NCBI RefSeq assembly: GCF_027111355.2
Contig: NZ_CP114291.2
Span: 2,666,001-2,730,000 of the forward strand
DNA from: Flavobacterium eburneipallidum
Lineage (GTDB): Bacteria; Bacteroidota; Bacteroidia; Flavobacteriales; Flavobacteriaceae
DNA length: 64,000 nt
Direction of reading: 5' to 3'
Position 1 is the first letter of the stretch. Every line of letters begins with the position of its first letter. Shown piece by piece: positions 34,175-43,219 of this stretch. The notes below the pieces were generated by a model, which saw only the letters and a program-made list of their open reading frames with translations, was not told the origin of the DNA and did no database searches. The position numbers were made by a program, and so were the translations under genes.

Positions 34175-35122
34175 TTACAACACAAAATAATGATCGTTCT
34201 CTACTACTTTTGTGTCTTTTTTATTCTCCAATTCAGTATCAAAAGAATACTCACTTCGGTATTCGTTGACCATTTGCATTAGATTTTTTTCAATCGTATT
34301 GGCAATTGCGGTAACAGGCGTATCGGTTGGTCTGTTTTCGAAAGGATCTTGCAAATGAATTGCCATTTTCTCAATTAAAACGAAAGCTGCCGAAATGGCT
34401 GTAATCAACGGAATAGCGAACCAGCTCAAGACACTTGTTAATCCAAAAGGCAATAATAAAATAAACAAACACAAAGTCAATCGGATGTACAAACTATAGG
34501 TTGTTGGAAAAATCGTGTTTTTAATTCTTTCGCATTTCCCCATGTGATCACACAATCTGGAGATTGTATTGTCAATTTCTACTTGCTGATACATATTGAT
34601 TCGTTTATCATTTCGAGCATTTCGAAGATCGCGAGCATGCAAAATTAAAATAGCATTAGGCACGTTTTGATGATTCTTAACATATTTAATTTCCTCTTCG
34701 CTCATAAACTCTTTGAGCGGTTTTATCGCATCTTTTTTCCGAAGGGATTGCCCCAAACTATAACACCAAGCTATTTGTCTTTTAGTAAAAGTTTCTTTAA
34801 AGTCATTGGCTTCAACAGAAAAATCTGGATCTTTATAGAAAGTCATTACTTGACGAATTAAGGTTCGAGAATCATTTACAATCGCACCCCAAACAATTCG
34901 TGCTTCCCACCAACGGTCATAGGCCTGATTGGATTTGAAAGCCAATAATAATGAAATAATGGTTCCAATCATGGTTGGAATCGCTATTGGAATATCAACT
35001 GGAAGGTTGATGAAATAATGATGAAAAATTTCGAATATTATAGTATAAGCTAATACAAGAGCCAGCTCTACCTTAATTTTTCCGAGAACATATTTAATGG
35101 GAATTCTTTTCTTTAATAACAT
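34175..35122 (-). CDS. Bestrophin-like (UPF0187) membrane channel protein
   Basis: 315 residues. The bestrophin pattern is visible: an early membrane helix, then TMIGTIISLLLAFKSNQAYDRWWEARIVWGAI, a helical middle with a short YSLGQ motif and late hydrophobic segments (LCLFILLLPFGLTSVLSWFAIPLITAISAAF) ending in QDPFENRPTDTP. Prokaryotic members form pentameric ion channels. It is last in a same-strand series with a universal stress protein (40 bp gap) and a two-component system. Confidence 0.88.
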   Translation of the reverse strand: MLLKKRIPIKYVLGKIKVELALVLAYTIIFEIFHHYFINLPVDIPIAIPTMIGTIISLLLAFKSNQAYDRWWEARIVWGAIVNDSRTLIRQVMTFYKDPDFSVEANDFKETFTKRQIAWCYSLGQSLRKKDAIKPLKEFMSEEEIKYVKNHQNVPNAILILHARDLRNARNDKRINMYQQVEIDNTISRLCDHMGKCERIKNTIFPTTYSLYIRLTLCLFILLLPFGLTSVLSWFAIPLITAISAAFVLIEKMAIHLQDPFENRPTDTPVTAIANTIEKNLMQMVNEYRSEYSFDTELENKKDTKVVENDHYFVL

Positions 35123-35162
35123 CTTTTTAATTTTAGATTACAGTTCGTCTTGAAAAAAATGT

Positions 35163-35891
35163 TCAGGCAAATTCTTCGTAGAGTGATAAAACAGGAAGTC
35201 CTAAAAGTTCATTGATTTCTTCTTTCTTTTTCTTTTTGAATTTGATTTTTTCGCCTTTACGGGTTTGAATAAGTAAATCGATATCATATTTAGAGATGGC
35301 TTCGTTAATATGAGGCGCAACTTCTTCAAAATTGTTTTGGTAGTTGGACGTTTGACCTACGATTTCAAAAGAAAAATTCTTGTCTAAAAACTGTTGAATA
35401 TCTTTCACATGCGCATTGGCAGTAGCATTTTCAATATAAAGTGCTTTGTTACAATCTTCTTTGATAGGTTCGTTGCCCAAATGCAGAATAGGACATTTTT
35501 GATTGCCCGCCAATTGCACTAAATATTGATGAATTCTTTTGGTTTCTTGTTTATAGGAATGAGGCAAAATCAATAACTTTATATCAAAGGCTTCGATAAT
35601 TCTTCTGAAAATTGGAGATGAAAGACCGTATTGATGGTGTACTTTTATTTTACAGTTGTCTGTATTACTTATAATGGCTCGGCATTGGTCTAAAACATCC
35701 TCTTGATTTGGAGTTAGTCCTGATTTCATTTCACGCAAAAAATGAGAAGATGAAAAAGTATCAGGAGTATCGGAAACTAGCATTAAAATAATTTCAGACT
35801 TATAATCTTTCGCTTGATTAATAGCAGATTGTACAGCAAAAATCGTATCGCTTTTTAAGGTCGTAGGAATTAAAAAATTTTTCATAAGCAT
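35163..35891 (-). CDS. Universal stress protein (UspA-like)
   Basis: 242 residues. It starts FLIPTTLKSDTIFAVQSAINQAK, the first strand and helix of a Usp domain. The second half (CPILHLGNEP onward) is a degenerate Usp-like repeat. The GxxGxxxGS ATP-binding motif is not evident, so this is a non-canonical tandem form. The start may be ATG 35891 or two codons later (35885). Its neighbours suggest a role under stress or membrane-potential change. Confidence 0.75.
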   Translation of the reverse strand: MLMKNFLIPTTLKSDTIFAVQSAINQAKDYKSEIILMLVSDTPDTFSSSHFLREMKSGLTPNQEDVLDQCRAIISNTDNCKIKVHHQYGLSSPIFRRIIEAFDIKLLILPHSYKQETKRIHQYLVQLAGNQKCPILHLGNEPIKEDCNKALYIENATANAHVKDIQQFLDKNFSFEIVGQTSNYQNNFEEVAPHINEAISKYDIDLLIQTRKGEKIKFKKKKKEEINELLGLPVLSLYEEFA

Positions 35892-35964
35892 AAAATGATT
35901 TAGTTTATACTTACAAAGTAACTTCCTGAATATTAGAAGAGTCTTAATTTAAGATTAGATTTTC

Positions 35965-37353
35965 TTAAGATTCAACATTAGAATTTTTAATGTTAGATTT
36001 CTTGAAAACAATAGTAACGATAGTTCCTTTGTTTTCTTCAGATTGCACTTGTAGTTCTCCGTCGTGCATTCGGATAATTTTCATCGCCAAAGGCAATCCC
36101 AAACCGTAACCTATATATTTTGCAGCAATTTTTCCTCTAAAGAAAGGCTCATATAAATGTGGAATATCCTCGGGTGGAATTCCTATTCCGATATCGTTTA
36201 TTGAAATTTTAATTTGGTCCTGATTAGCGGATAATGACACAAACACCTCATTATTATCGGAATATTTCACACCATTAGCAATGATATTATTAATAGCTAA
36301 TTCCAGTAAAGGTTTGTTGCATGGAATTAATAGTAAATTAGAATCCTGTGGAGCAAAGTTAAGTTTGACACTCACTCTATTATTAGGGAATAATTTATCA
36401 ATATCGGATTTTACATCCATCAATAGTTCATCAATTCTGGCAATATCCAGCACTTGTTTTTTGCCGTCATAACCAGTTTGGGTTAGCTTCAACAAACTCT
36501 CGGTAAGATTTCCTAATCGTGATGCCTGACTGTAAATATTCTCTAAAGACTGCACGTATTCTGGCACAGGTCTTTCTTTGAGAAGCATAATTTCAGCCTC
36601 GGCAATAATGGTGGTAATTGGCGTTTTGAGTTCGTGTGAAGCATTATTTATAAAATTAGCCTGAATTTCGAATGAAGTTTCCAAACGATCCAACATATTA
36701 TTAAAAGTAGCCGTTAGATCGGATATTTCATCAGAATTCTTAAGCTCTGGAAGTCGGTTATGGAGGTTGGAAGCACTAATTCTTTTTACCTCATTAGTGA
36801 TTCTCGCTACAGGATTAATGACTCGTTTTGCTAAAAAGCGACCTAAAAAGAAAGCCAGTACTATGAATCCGATACCACCAAAGAATAATATTTTCACGAT
36901 GTAAACGGTTGTTGTTTTTCCTCTTCGGTCACGTGCACCAACAATTACAATATATTTTTGATTCCCTTCTGTAAAAACCTGACCTAAATAGTACTTGCTG
37001 TTAACTTCAAAATAATCTTTTCCTGTTTTTAAAATATTAGAATAAAACTCATTTGGAAGATTTAATTTAGTGTTATAATCAAAACTATTGGCACTGTTTA
37101 TTTTAAGAACATATTCTTCTTCTTCAATTAGTTCTTCTAAACCGTTTTTCTTTAAATTACTGTAATATTTTATTTTTTCAGGATCATACTGAAAGTGAAT
37201 AGAAGCTACAATTTTAGATCGATCGTCAAGTCTTTTCAAAAAATGATATCGATTATTTTCTCTAAACAAAACAAATACTATAACACTTAATAACAACGTA
37301 CTAAAGCAAGAAAGTGCTACATAAGTAACCGTTATTTTTTTTCTAATATCCAT
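35965..37353 (-). CDS. Two-component sensor histidine kinase (membrane-bound)
   Basis: 462 residues. Membrane helices at about 8-28 and 150-172 flank a periplasmic sensor domain. A HAMP linker follows (RVINPVARITNEVKRISASNL), then the H-box (FINNASHELKTPITTI) and the ATPase boxes (NNIIANGVKY, DIGIGIPPEDIPHLYEPFFRG, GLGLPLAMKIIRMHDGE). The signal is unknown. It starts 2 bp after the stop of its response regulator, so the pair is an operon. Confidence 0.93.
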   Translation of the reverse strand: MDIRKKITVTYVALSCFSTLLLSVIVFVLFRENNRYHFLKRLDDRSKIVASIHFQYDPEKIKYYSNLKKNGLEELIEEEEYVLKINSANSFDYNTKLNLPNEFYSNILKTGKDYFEVNSKYYLGQVFTEGNQKYIVIVGARDRRGKTTTVYIVKILFFGGIGFIVLAFFLGRFLAKRVINPVARITNEVKRISASNLHNRLPELKNSDEISDLTATFNNMLDRLETSFEIQANFINNASHELKTPITTIIAEAEIMLLKERPVPEYVQSLENIYSQASRLGNLTESLLKLTQTGYDGKKQVLDIARIDELLMDVKSDIDKLFPNNRVSVKLNFAPQDSNLLLIPCNKPLLELAINNIIANGVKYSDNNEVFVSLSANQDQIKISINDIGIGIPPEDIPHLYEPFFRGKIAAKYIGYGLGLPLAMKIIRMHDGELQVQSEENKGTIVTIVFKKSNIKNSNVES

Positions 37354-37355
37354 TT

Positions 37356-38030
37356 TTAAGATTTAATAACATAACCCAAACCTTTCATCGTATGAATGAG
37401 TTTCGTATTGAAAGGTTTATCAATTTTTTTTCGTAAATAGGTAATATAAACATCAACCACATTGGTATTCATATCAAAATTTATATCCCAAACATTGTCT
37501 AAAATTTGATCCCGAGATACTATTCTACCTTTATTTTTTGCCAAATAATAGAGTAATTTGAATTCTTTGGCGGTTAAAACGATTGACTCCCCAGCTCTTT
37601 TGACCGTTTTTGCTCGAGCATTAATTTCTAAATCACCAATGCTAATGGAATCTATTTTCTCGATTTCTTGACTGGCTCTGCGATTTAGAGCATTTACTCT
37701 AGCATCAAGTTCTCCAAATTTAAAGGGTTTTACCAAATAATCATCCGCCCCGGCGTTCAAACCTGTTACAATATTCTCTGAAGTTCCCAAAGCAGTAAGC
37801 AATAAAACAGGAACAAAATTTTTGCTAGCTCTCAACCTTCTGCAAATTTCGATTCCGTTGATGTCGGGCAACATTACATCCAAAATAACCACATCAAAAG
37901 TATAATTGTGAATCATTTCTAGAGCTGTAGTACCGTCAAGCGCAACACTTACTTCGTTGTTATTCTCGGCAAATCCTTTCCGCAAAATGGATAAAAGATT
38001 AGGCTCGTCCTCTACAATTAGTAACTTCAT
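37356..38030 (-). CDS. OmpR/PhoB-family response regulator
   Basis: 224 residues. The receiver domain has LLIVEDEPNLL and the phospho-acceptor in DVVILDVMLPDINGIE. The C-terminal winged helix is typical (LTAKEFKLLYYLAKNKGRIVSRDQIL, then VDVYITYLRKKID). The start is ATG 38030; a longer frame uses a TTG that lies inside a -7 box. It is first in the operon with the sensor kinase and possibly the stress-protein and bestrophin genes beyond, which may be targets. Confidence 0.93.
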   Translation of the reverse strand: MKLLIVEDEPNLLSILRKGFAENNNEVSVALDGTTALEMIHNYTFDVVILDVMLPDINGIEICRRLRASKNFVPVLLLTALGTSENIVTGLNAGADDYLVKPFKFGELDARVNALNRRASQEIEKIDSISIGDLEINARAKTVKRAGESIVLTAKEFKLLYYLAKNKGRIVSRDQILDNVWDINFDMNTNVVDVYITYLRKKIDKPFNTKLIHTMKGLGYVIKS

Positions 38031-38054
38031 TTGAGAAAAAAAATGTGTATTTAA

Positions 38055-38062
38055 CAAAACTA
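38055..38062 (-). promoter_or_regulatory. -7 promoter element of the two-component operon
   Basis: Minus strand TAGTTTTG matches TAnnTTTG, giving a leader of about 18 nt before the regulator ATG at 38030. Confidence 0.5.
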
Positions 38063-38214
38063 CTAATTGAAATTAAAATCTAGAAGGAGATTAGAAAGAA
38101 TTATGATTTAATTAAGAACTGTTTATTTTGAAATAAAAAGGTATTAAATCGAGAGGAGAGAAAAATAAAAACAACACAATCGAATAAAATTACCGCTACT
38201 TTTTAACCGCTATC

Positions 38215-38243
38215 CAAAAAAAGAGGGCTTTTTATAGCCCTCT
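38215..38243 (-). terminator. Intrinsic terminator of a short minus-strand transcript
   Basis: AGAGGGCT (38222-38229) and AGCCCTCT (38236-38243) form an 8-bp GC-rich stem with a 6-nt loop. The T-run is on the minus strand only, so it terminates transcription arriving from higher coordinates. The only candidate source is the small cassette at 38246-38360. Confidence 0.8.
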
Positions 38244-38245
38244 CA

Positions 38246-38326
38246 TTATGATTTTGATTTATCATCATCAACTTTACCTTCATTTAAAATTGAGTAATGA
38301 ACCCTTTTCTTTTTATAGTCTAACAT
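38246..38326 (-). CDS. Possible 26-codon small protein gene
   Basis: The frame from ATG 38326 encodes MLDYKKKRVHYSIL, then a short acidic-basic tail, and stops (TAA) 3 bp before a terminator hairpin. A -7 box lies 27 bp upstream, so the unit promoter-ORF-terminator is complete in about 145 bp. The peptide is strongly basic in its first half and has no membrane segment. The frame stays open for about 15 codons upstream of the ATG (FEYDFDSLLK) without a start codon, so it could instead be the 3' remnant of a larger gene, or the transcript could be a non-coding RNA. I recognise no family. Confidence 0.35.
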   Translation of the reverse strand: MLDYKKKRVHYSILNEGKVDDDKSKS

Positions 38327-38352
38327 CTTAAGTAACGAATCAAAATCATACT

Positions 38353-38360
38353 CAAATATA
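38353..38360 (-). promoter_or_regulatory. -7 promoter element of the small minus-strand cassette
   Basis: Minus strand TATATTTG matches TAnnTTTG. It predicts initiation near 38346 and a transcript of about 130 nt ending at the terminator at 38215. No clear -33 box is seen. Confidence 0.4.
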
Positions 38361-38441
38361 CAATTAAAAAAACTTTAATGTTCTGAAAAATAATGATTTA
38401 ACTATTGTTTAACAAATAAAAATTAGCATTTCAAAACATTG

Positions 38442-38449
38442 TATCTTTG
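38442..38449 (+). promoter_or_regulatory. -7 promoter element of rdgB
   Basis: TATCTTTG matches TAnnTTTG, 26 bp before the ATG at 38475. It excludes the longer frame that would begin with TTG at 38439. Confidence 0.5.
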
Positions 38450-38474
38450 CCATTATTTTATAAAATCAAAAAAA

Positions 38475-39050
38475 ATGAAACTCGTTTTTGCTACTAACAA
38501 CAAAAATAAAATCCTCGAAGTACAACAAATGCTTCCTGCTACTATCGAAATTATTAGTTTAGAAAGCATTGGTTGTTTTGAAGAAATTCCAGAAACAGCA
38601 GATACCATAGAAGGAAATGCGATTTTAAAAGCCAATTATATCAGTGAAAAATACGGTTACGATTGTTTTGCCGATGACACTGGACTAGAAGTCGAAGCAC
38701 TAAACGGTGAACCAGGCGTTTATTCAGCTCGTTATGCTGGCGAACAAAGAAATGCTGATGATAATATGAATAAGTTATTAAACGCTTTATCCAATAAACC
38801 AAATAGAAATGCTCAATTCAAAACTGTTATTGCCTTAAATCTAAACGGAAAACAACATCTTTTTACAGGAATAGCTCGTGGCGAAATCACTTTAGAAAAA
38901 ACAGGAAATCAAGGTTTTGGATACGATCCTATCTTTCAACCAGAAGGATTTTCAAAAACTTTTGCACAACTTTCTTTAGAAGAAAAAGGAGGAATTAGCC
39001 ACCGTGGTAAAGCAACAGAGCAGTTAATTTACTTTTTAAAAATTAAATAA
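38475..39050 (+). CDS. rdgB: Non-canonical purine NTP pyrophosphatase (RdgB/HAM1)
   Basis: 191 residues. It hydrolyses dITP and XTP to monophosphates, keeping deaminated purines out of DNA and RNA. Family motifs are present in order: [14 protein letters not shown] at the N-terminus, [35 protein letters not shown] and the terminal ISHRGKA. ATG 38475 is chosen on promoter position and family length. It is a single gene. Confidence 0.95.
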   Translation: MKLVFATNNKNKILEVQQMLPATIEIISLESIGCFEEIPETADTIEGNAILKANYISEKYGYDCFADDTGLEVEALNGEPGVYSARYAGEQRNADDNMNKLLNALSNKPNRNAQFKTVIALNLNGKQHLFTGIARGEITLEKTGNQGFGYDPIFQPEGFSKTFAQLSLEEKGGISHRGKATEQLIYFLKIK

Positions 39051-39195
39051 AATTCAAATTTGTAAGGAAGATTTAACTCTTAAATCTGAAAAACGAAATC
39101 TAAAATCTAAAATCCTAAATCTAAAATTCTGATTATCAAATAACAATAAAATCTTAAATCTGAATTTTCCATTAGATTATATGGTTTTTTAAGTG

Positions 39196-39203
39196 TACTT
39201 TTG
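39196..39203 (+). promoter_or_regulatory. -7 promoter element of the DEAD-box helicase gene
   Basis: TACTTTTG matches TAnnTTTG, 22 bp before the ATG at 39225. The TTG at 39201 that would extend the frame is part of this box. Confidence 0.5.
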
Positions 39204-39224
39204 CACCAAATTTTAAAAACATAT

Positions 39225-41147
39225 ATGAATAAATTTGAACAATTAGGATTGAGTGAATCGCTACAACGTGCGATTATCGATCTAGGATTTGAGAATCCGA
39301 CCGAAGTACAGGAGAAAGCGATTCCCCTATTATTGGAACAAGACACAGATTTAGTTGCGTTGGCTCAAACAGGGACAGGGAAAACAGCAGCTTTTGGTTT
39401 TCCAGTCATTCAAAAAATTGATGCCGACAACAGAAATACACAGGCGTTAATCTTATCACCTACCCGCGAACTTTGTTTGCAAATTACAAATGAACTTAAA
39501 AACTACTCTAAATACGAAAAAGGTATTAACGTAGTGGCTGTTTATGGTGGTGCGAGTATTACAGAACAGGCTAGAGACATCAAAAGAGGTGCGCAAATTA
39601 TTGTGGCTACTCCAGGTAGAATGCAAGACATGATTAACAGAGGATTGGTAAACATTTCTCAAATTAATTACTGTATTCTTGACGAGGCAGACGAAATGTT
39701 GAACATGGGCTTCTATGAAGACATCGTAAACATCTTGTCAACCACGCCAGACGAAAAAAACACATGGTTATTCTCGGCTACCATGCCTGCAGAAGTAGCC
39801 AGAATTGGAAAACAATTCATGACCAATCCATTAGAGATTACAGTTGGAACTAAAAATTCAGGTTCAGCAACAGTTTCTCACGAATTTTACTTGGTAAATG
39901 CTCGTGACCGTTACGAAGCTTTGAAAAGATTGGCAGATGCTAATCCAGACATTTTCTCGGTTGTTTTTTGTAGAACCAAACGTGATACACAAGCAGTTGC
40001 AGAGAAATTAATCGAAGACGGATACAGTGCTGCTGCATTGCACGGAGATTTATCTCAAGCGCAACGTGATGGCGTTATGAAATCGTTTAGAGGTCGTCAA
40101 ATTCAAATGCTTGTGGCTACTGATGTTGCTGCTCGTGGAATTGACGTTGACAATGTTACTCACGTAGTAAACTATCAATTGCCTGACGAAATAGAAACCT
40201 ACAATCACCGTTCAGGCCGTACGGGTCGTGCTGGGAAATTAGGAACTTCTATAGTTATTGTAACCAAAAGTGAGATCCGTAAGATTTCTTCAATCGAAAG
40301 AATCATCAAACAAAAATTCGAAGAAAAAACAATCCCTTCTGGAATTGAAATCTGCGAAATCCAATTGTTACACCTAGCAACAAAAATTAAAGACACAGAA
40401 GTAGATCACGAAATTGACAACTACTTGCCAGCTATCAATAATGTGTTAGAAGGTTTGACAAAAGAAGAATTGATTAAGAAAATGGTTTCAGTAGAATTTA
40501 ACCGTTTTATCAATTATTACAAGAAAAACAGAGACATATCTAATCAATCATCTGACAGACGTGAGCGTGATGATAGAGACGGAGCCCCAAGAGAAAATAA
40601 CAATGGTGGTGCTGTAAGATATTTTGTAAACATTGGTTCTAGAGATAATTTCGACTGGATGTCATTGAAAGATTACTTGAAAGAAACTTTAGACCTAGGT
40701 CGTGATGATGTTTTCAAAGTAGATGTAAAAGAAGGTTTCTCTTTCTTTAACACTGATCCTGAACACACAGATAAAGTAATGGAAGTATTGAACAACGTAC
40801 AATTAGAAGGACGTCGTATCAATGTTGAAATTTCTAAAAACGATGGTGGCGGAAGACGTGATCATAACGGAAGAAACTCTGGAGGTTTTGGTGGCGGAAG
40901 AAGTTCGGGACCAAGAAGAGAAGGAAGTTTTGCTCCAAGACGTGAAGGTTCTGGTGGTGGATTTAGAAGCGACAGAAATTCAGCTCCTCGTGAAGGAGGT
41001 TTTGGACCAAGAAGCAATTCAGCTCCAAGAACTGGTGGTTTTTCAGAAAGAGCCCCAAGACGTGAGGGTGGTTCATCAGAAAGACCTGCCAGACGTTCTG
41101 AAAGCTTTGGAGATGCTCCAAGAGAAAGAAGACCAAGAAGAAGCTAG
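39225..41147 (+). CDS. deaD: DEAD-box RNA helicase with RG-rich tail (DeaD/CsdA-like)
   Basis: 640 residues. The helicase core carries LAQTGTGKTAAFGFP, SPTRELCLQ, TPGRMQDM, DEADEMLNMGF, SATMP, VATDVAARGID and HRSGRTGRAG. A DbpA-type RNA-binding domain follows (RYFVNIGSRDNFDWMSLKDYL to about residue 540). The last 95 or so residues are Gly-, Arg- and Ser-rich with many RREG and GGF words, an RNA-binding low-complexity tail. It is likely to act in ribosome assembly and RNA unfolding at low temperature. The length and tail fit DeaD-type enzymes of Bacteroidota. Confidence 0.92.
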   Translation: MNKFEQLGLSESLQRAIIDLGFENPTEVQEKAIPLLLEQDTDLVALAQTGTGKTAAFGFPVIQKIDADNRNTQALILSPTRELCLQITNELKNYSKYEKGINVVAVYGGASITEQARDIKRGAQIIVATPGRMQDMINRGLVNISQINYCILDEADEMLNMGFYEDIVNILSTTPDEKNTWLFSATMPAEVARIGKQFMTNPLEITVGTKNSGSATVSHEFYLVNARDRYEALKRLADANPDIFSVVFCRTKRDTQAVAEKLIEDGYSAAALHGDLSQAQRDGVMKSFRGRQIQMLVATDVAARGIDVDNVTHVVNYQLPDEIETYNHRSGRTGRAGKLGTSIVIVTKSEIRKISSIERIIKQKFEEKTIPSGIEICEIQLLHLATKIKDTEVDHEIDNYLPAINNVLEGLTKEELIKKMVSVEFNRFINYYKKNRDISNQSSDRRERDDRDGAPRENNNGGAVRYFVNIGSRDNFDWMSLKDYLKETLDLGRDDVFKVDVKEGFSFFNTDPEHTDKVMEVLNNVQLEGRRINVEISKNDGGGRRDHNGRNSGGFGGGRSSGPRREGSFAPRREGSGGGFRSDRNSAPREGGFGPRSNSAPRTGGFSERAPRREGGSSERPARRSESFGDAPRERRPRRS

Positions 41148-41288
41148 AAAAAAATTGTAGATTTTAGGTTGCAGATTTTAGAATTCTAGTTTGCAATTAT
41201 TATATCTACTGTTAATTTTCTTATAATTATATTGAAACTACATTATATTTCATACCTATTTATTACTTTTAAAGTTTTAAATCTGTTT

Positions 41289-42056
41289 ATGAAATATCTT
41301 GTAGTTTCTTTTTTTTTAATACTTACCTCAACAGTCTTTTCTCAAGCTATTGATGCGGCTCAAACCGTTACGGGAACCATTCTTAATGACAATACCAAAT
41401 TCCCTTTGCCCAACGTTAATATTATTAACATCAACAAAGTTAGAGGAACAACTACTGATGATAGAGGGAATTTTACACTTGCAGTATCTGTAAATGACAC
41501 ATTACACATTACTTGTATTGGATTTCAATCCTTGAGAATTAGAGTTACTAATGACTGGGTAAGAACTAAATCGACTACCATTCAACTAACCGAAAAAGCA
41601 TACGCCCTTGAAGAAGTAATTGTTGGCGGCTATAATTTAACAGGCTATCTCGAAGTAGATTCTAAATTAATTCCAGTTAAAGAAAATTACCGTTACAGCA
41701 TAAACGGATTGACCGAAGGTTATGAAACAGGTGATACTTCACCTGGAGCTTTTGGCAAAGTAATGGGTGCTATTTTTAATCCCGCCGACAAACTTTATAA
41801 TTTTTTTGGTAAAAAGCCCAATGAACTCAAGCGTTTGAAAGAAATGAAAAAAGACGATACCGTCCGTAACCTTCTGGAAACTAAATACGATCGTGAAACT
41901 ATTTCAGTTCTTTTAGGTATCGACAAAAAAGAAATTGCCGAAATACTAGCTCGTTGTAACTACTCGGAATCTTTTGTAAAAACAGCTAACGACCTTCAAA
42001 TACTTGACGCCATAAGTGGCTGTTATGAAGAATATAAAATTTTGAAGAAAAAATAA
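41289..42056 (+). CDS. Secreted protein with CarboxypepD_reg-like domain
   Basis: 255 residues. A signal peptide (MKYLVVSFFLILTSTVFSQ) is followed by a beta-sandwich domain: VTGTILNDNTKFPLPNVNIININKVRGTT split across the usual TDDRGNFTLAV and DTLHITCIGFQSL. This domain is common at the N-terminus of SusC/TonB-dependent receptors, but here no barrel follows. The rest (about 140 residues) is helical and unrecognised. It is likely periplasmic or outer-membrane-attached. The start is ATG 41289; an upstream TTG frame would precede the signal peptide. A terminator follows. Confidence 0.8.
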   Translation: MKYLVVSFFLILTSTVFSQAIDAAQTVTGTILNDNTKFPLPNVNIININKVRGTTTDDRGNFTLAVSVNDTLHITCIGFQSLRIRVTNDWVRTKSTTIQLTEKAYALEEVIVGGYNLTGYLEVDSKLIPVKENYRYSINGLTEGYETGDTSPGAFGKVMGAIFNPADKLYNFFGKKPNELKRLKEMKKDDTVRNLLETKYDRETISVLLGIDKKEIAEILARCNYSESFVKTANDLQILDAISGCYEEYKILKKK

Positions 42057-42106
42057 TTTTTTTTTCAGAATGAAAGGATAATCATAACTGAAATTAAATA
42101 CTCTTA

Positions 42107-42147
42107 AAATCTCTAATTATCAAATGATAGTTAGAGATTTTTTATTT
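42107..42147 (+). terminator. Intrinsic terminator
   Basis: AAATCTCTAA and TTAGAGATTT pair, with an inner TATCA/TGATA stem, giving a long hairpin followed by a T-run. It ends the CarboxypepD_reg gene transcript. The rest of the gap to tonB (42148-42333) shows nothing further. Confidence 0.8.
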
Positions 42148-42333
42148 AAAACAATATCCTTTTTAAAACTACATACATAAAACTCCCCGAAAACAAAGAC
42201 TTTCTTTATTCTTGTTAAAATATTTTAAAAATAATCATCGTTTTATATATTAAACTGAATATCTTTTACGTTGTATGTTCAAACAACCCTGCTTATGACT
42301 TGACAAATACTTTAACCAATAAAACCTTGAATT

Positions 42334-43170
42334 ATGTCTAGATTAAGTATTTACGAAACTCGTTGGATTGACCTTGTTTTCGAAAACAAAAACAAAGAAT
42401 ATGGTGCTTACCAAATGCGCCGTGACAGTGTAAAATCCTCATTGACTGCCCTATTTATGGGATTATTATTTGTCGCTTCTATTGGAGTCATTTCTACAGT
42501 TGCCAGTCATTTCAAATCAGATACTGCTCCTGTTGATTTAATTCCTGAATGGTCAGAACCTATCAAAGTAACCGATATTCTTGTTACTCCAGAACCAAAA
42601 ACCGAAGCTGCATCTTCGCAAGCACCAACACAAAACATTACCGAAATACCTGTAAAACAAGAGATTTTCAGAAATCCGATTATCGTAAATCCAAATGAAG
42701 CTACGCCCGAGATACCCGTTACTACTGAAATAAAAAACACCACAAACAACAGTTCAGAAAGCATAGGTATGGGAAATTCAACCACTTTAGATGGATATGG
42801 TTCAGGAGCTGGATCTGGAACTGGAGTTACTCCCGAGGTGGATTATGGAACTTCAATCGTTGGCACTTCTATTTTAGACAAGATGCCTCAATTTCCGGGC
42901 GGAATGGAAAAATTCTATAAATATGTGAGCAACAATTTTGAAAAACCAGAAATTGATGCTTCTAATATCATTAAAATTTATGTATCGTTTGTTATCGAAA
43001 AAGATGGTACTATGACTGATATCAAAGTCAATAGAGACCCTGGTTATGGACTAGGCAGAGAAGCTGTTCGTGTTTTGAAATCCTTAAAAACCAAATGGAC
43101 TCCAGGAATCATCAATTCAAAACCTGTTCGAACCGCATATAATCTTCCGATTTCAATACAAATGCAATAA
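42334..43170 (+). CDS. tonB: Energy transducer TonB
   Basis: 278 residues. The Bacteroidota TonB opening is present (LVFENKNKEYGAYQMRRD), then a membrane helix at about 32-54, a Pro/Thr/Glu-rich periplasmic spacer to about 160, a Gly-rich stretch (GYGSGAGSGTG) and the C-terminal TonB domain (MPQFPGGMEKFYKYV through SLKTKWTPGIINSKPVRTAY). It passes proton-motive force to outer-membrane receptors. exbB and exbD are not adjacent. A bidirectional terminator follows. Confidence 0.92.
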   Translation: MSRLSIYETRWIDLVFENKNKEYGAYQMRRDSVKSSLTALFMGLLFVASIGVISTVASHFKSDTAPVDLIPEWSEPIKVTDILVTPEPKTEAASSQAPTQNITEIPVKQEIFRNPIIVNPNEATPEIPVTTEIKNTTNNSSESIGMGNSTTLDGYGSGAGSGTGVTPEVDYGTSIVGTSILDKMPQFPGGMEKFYKYVSNNFEKPEIDASNIIKIYVSFVIEKDGTMTDIKVNRDPGYGLGREAVRVLKSLKTKWTPGIINSKPVRTAYNLPISIQMQ

Positions 43171-43172
43171 AC

Positions 43173-43206
43173 AAAAAAGCAGAACCCAAAAGTTCTGCTT
43201 TTTTTA
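43173..43206. terminator. Bidirectional intrinsic terminator
   Basis: AAAAAAGCAGAAC and GTTCTGCTTTTTT form a 13-bp stem around CCAAAA. It lies between the convergent tonB (+) and M48 protease (-) genes. Confidence 0.88.
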
Positions 43207-43219
43207 TGTTTTAAAAAAC

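Noticed and set aside
39062..39170. Run of AATCTAAAATC words before deaD as a repeat array
   Set aside because: The units are irregular in length and sequence and look like low-complexity AT-rich DNA; no consistent period or inverted pairing was found.
40822..41160. 112-codon frame in the 3' end of the deaD gene
   Set aside because: It is the shifted reading of the repetitive Gly/Arg/Ser codons, giving an artificial Glu/Val/Leu-rich product; the helicase frame continues through.
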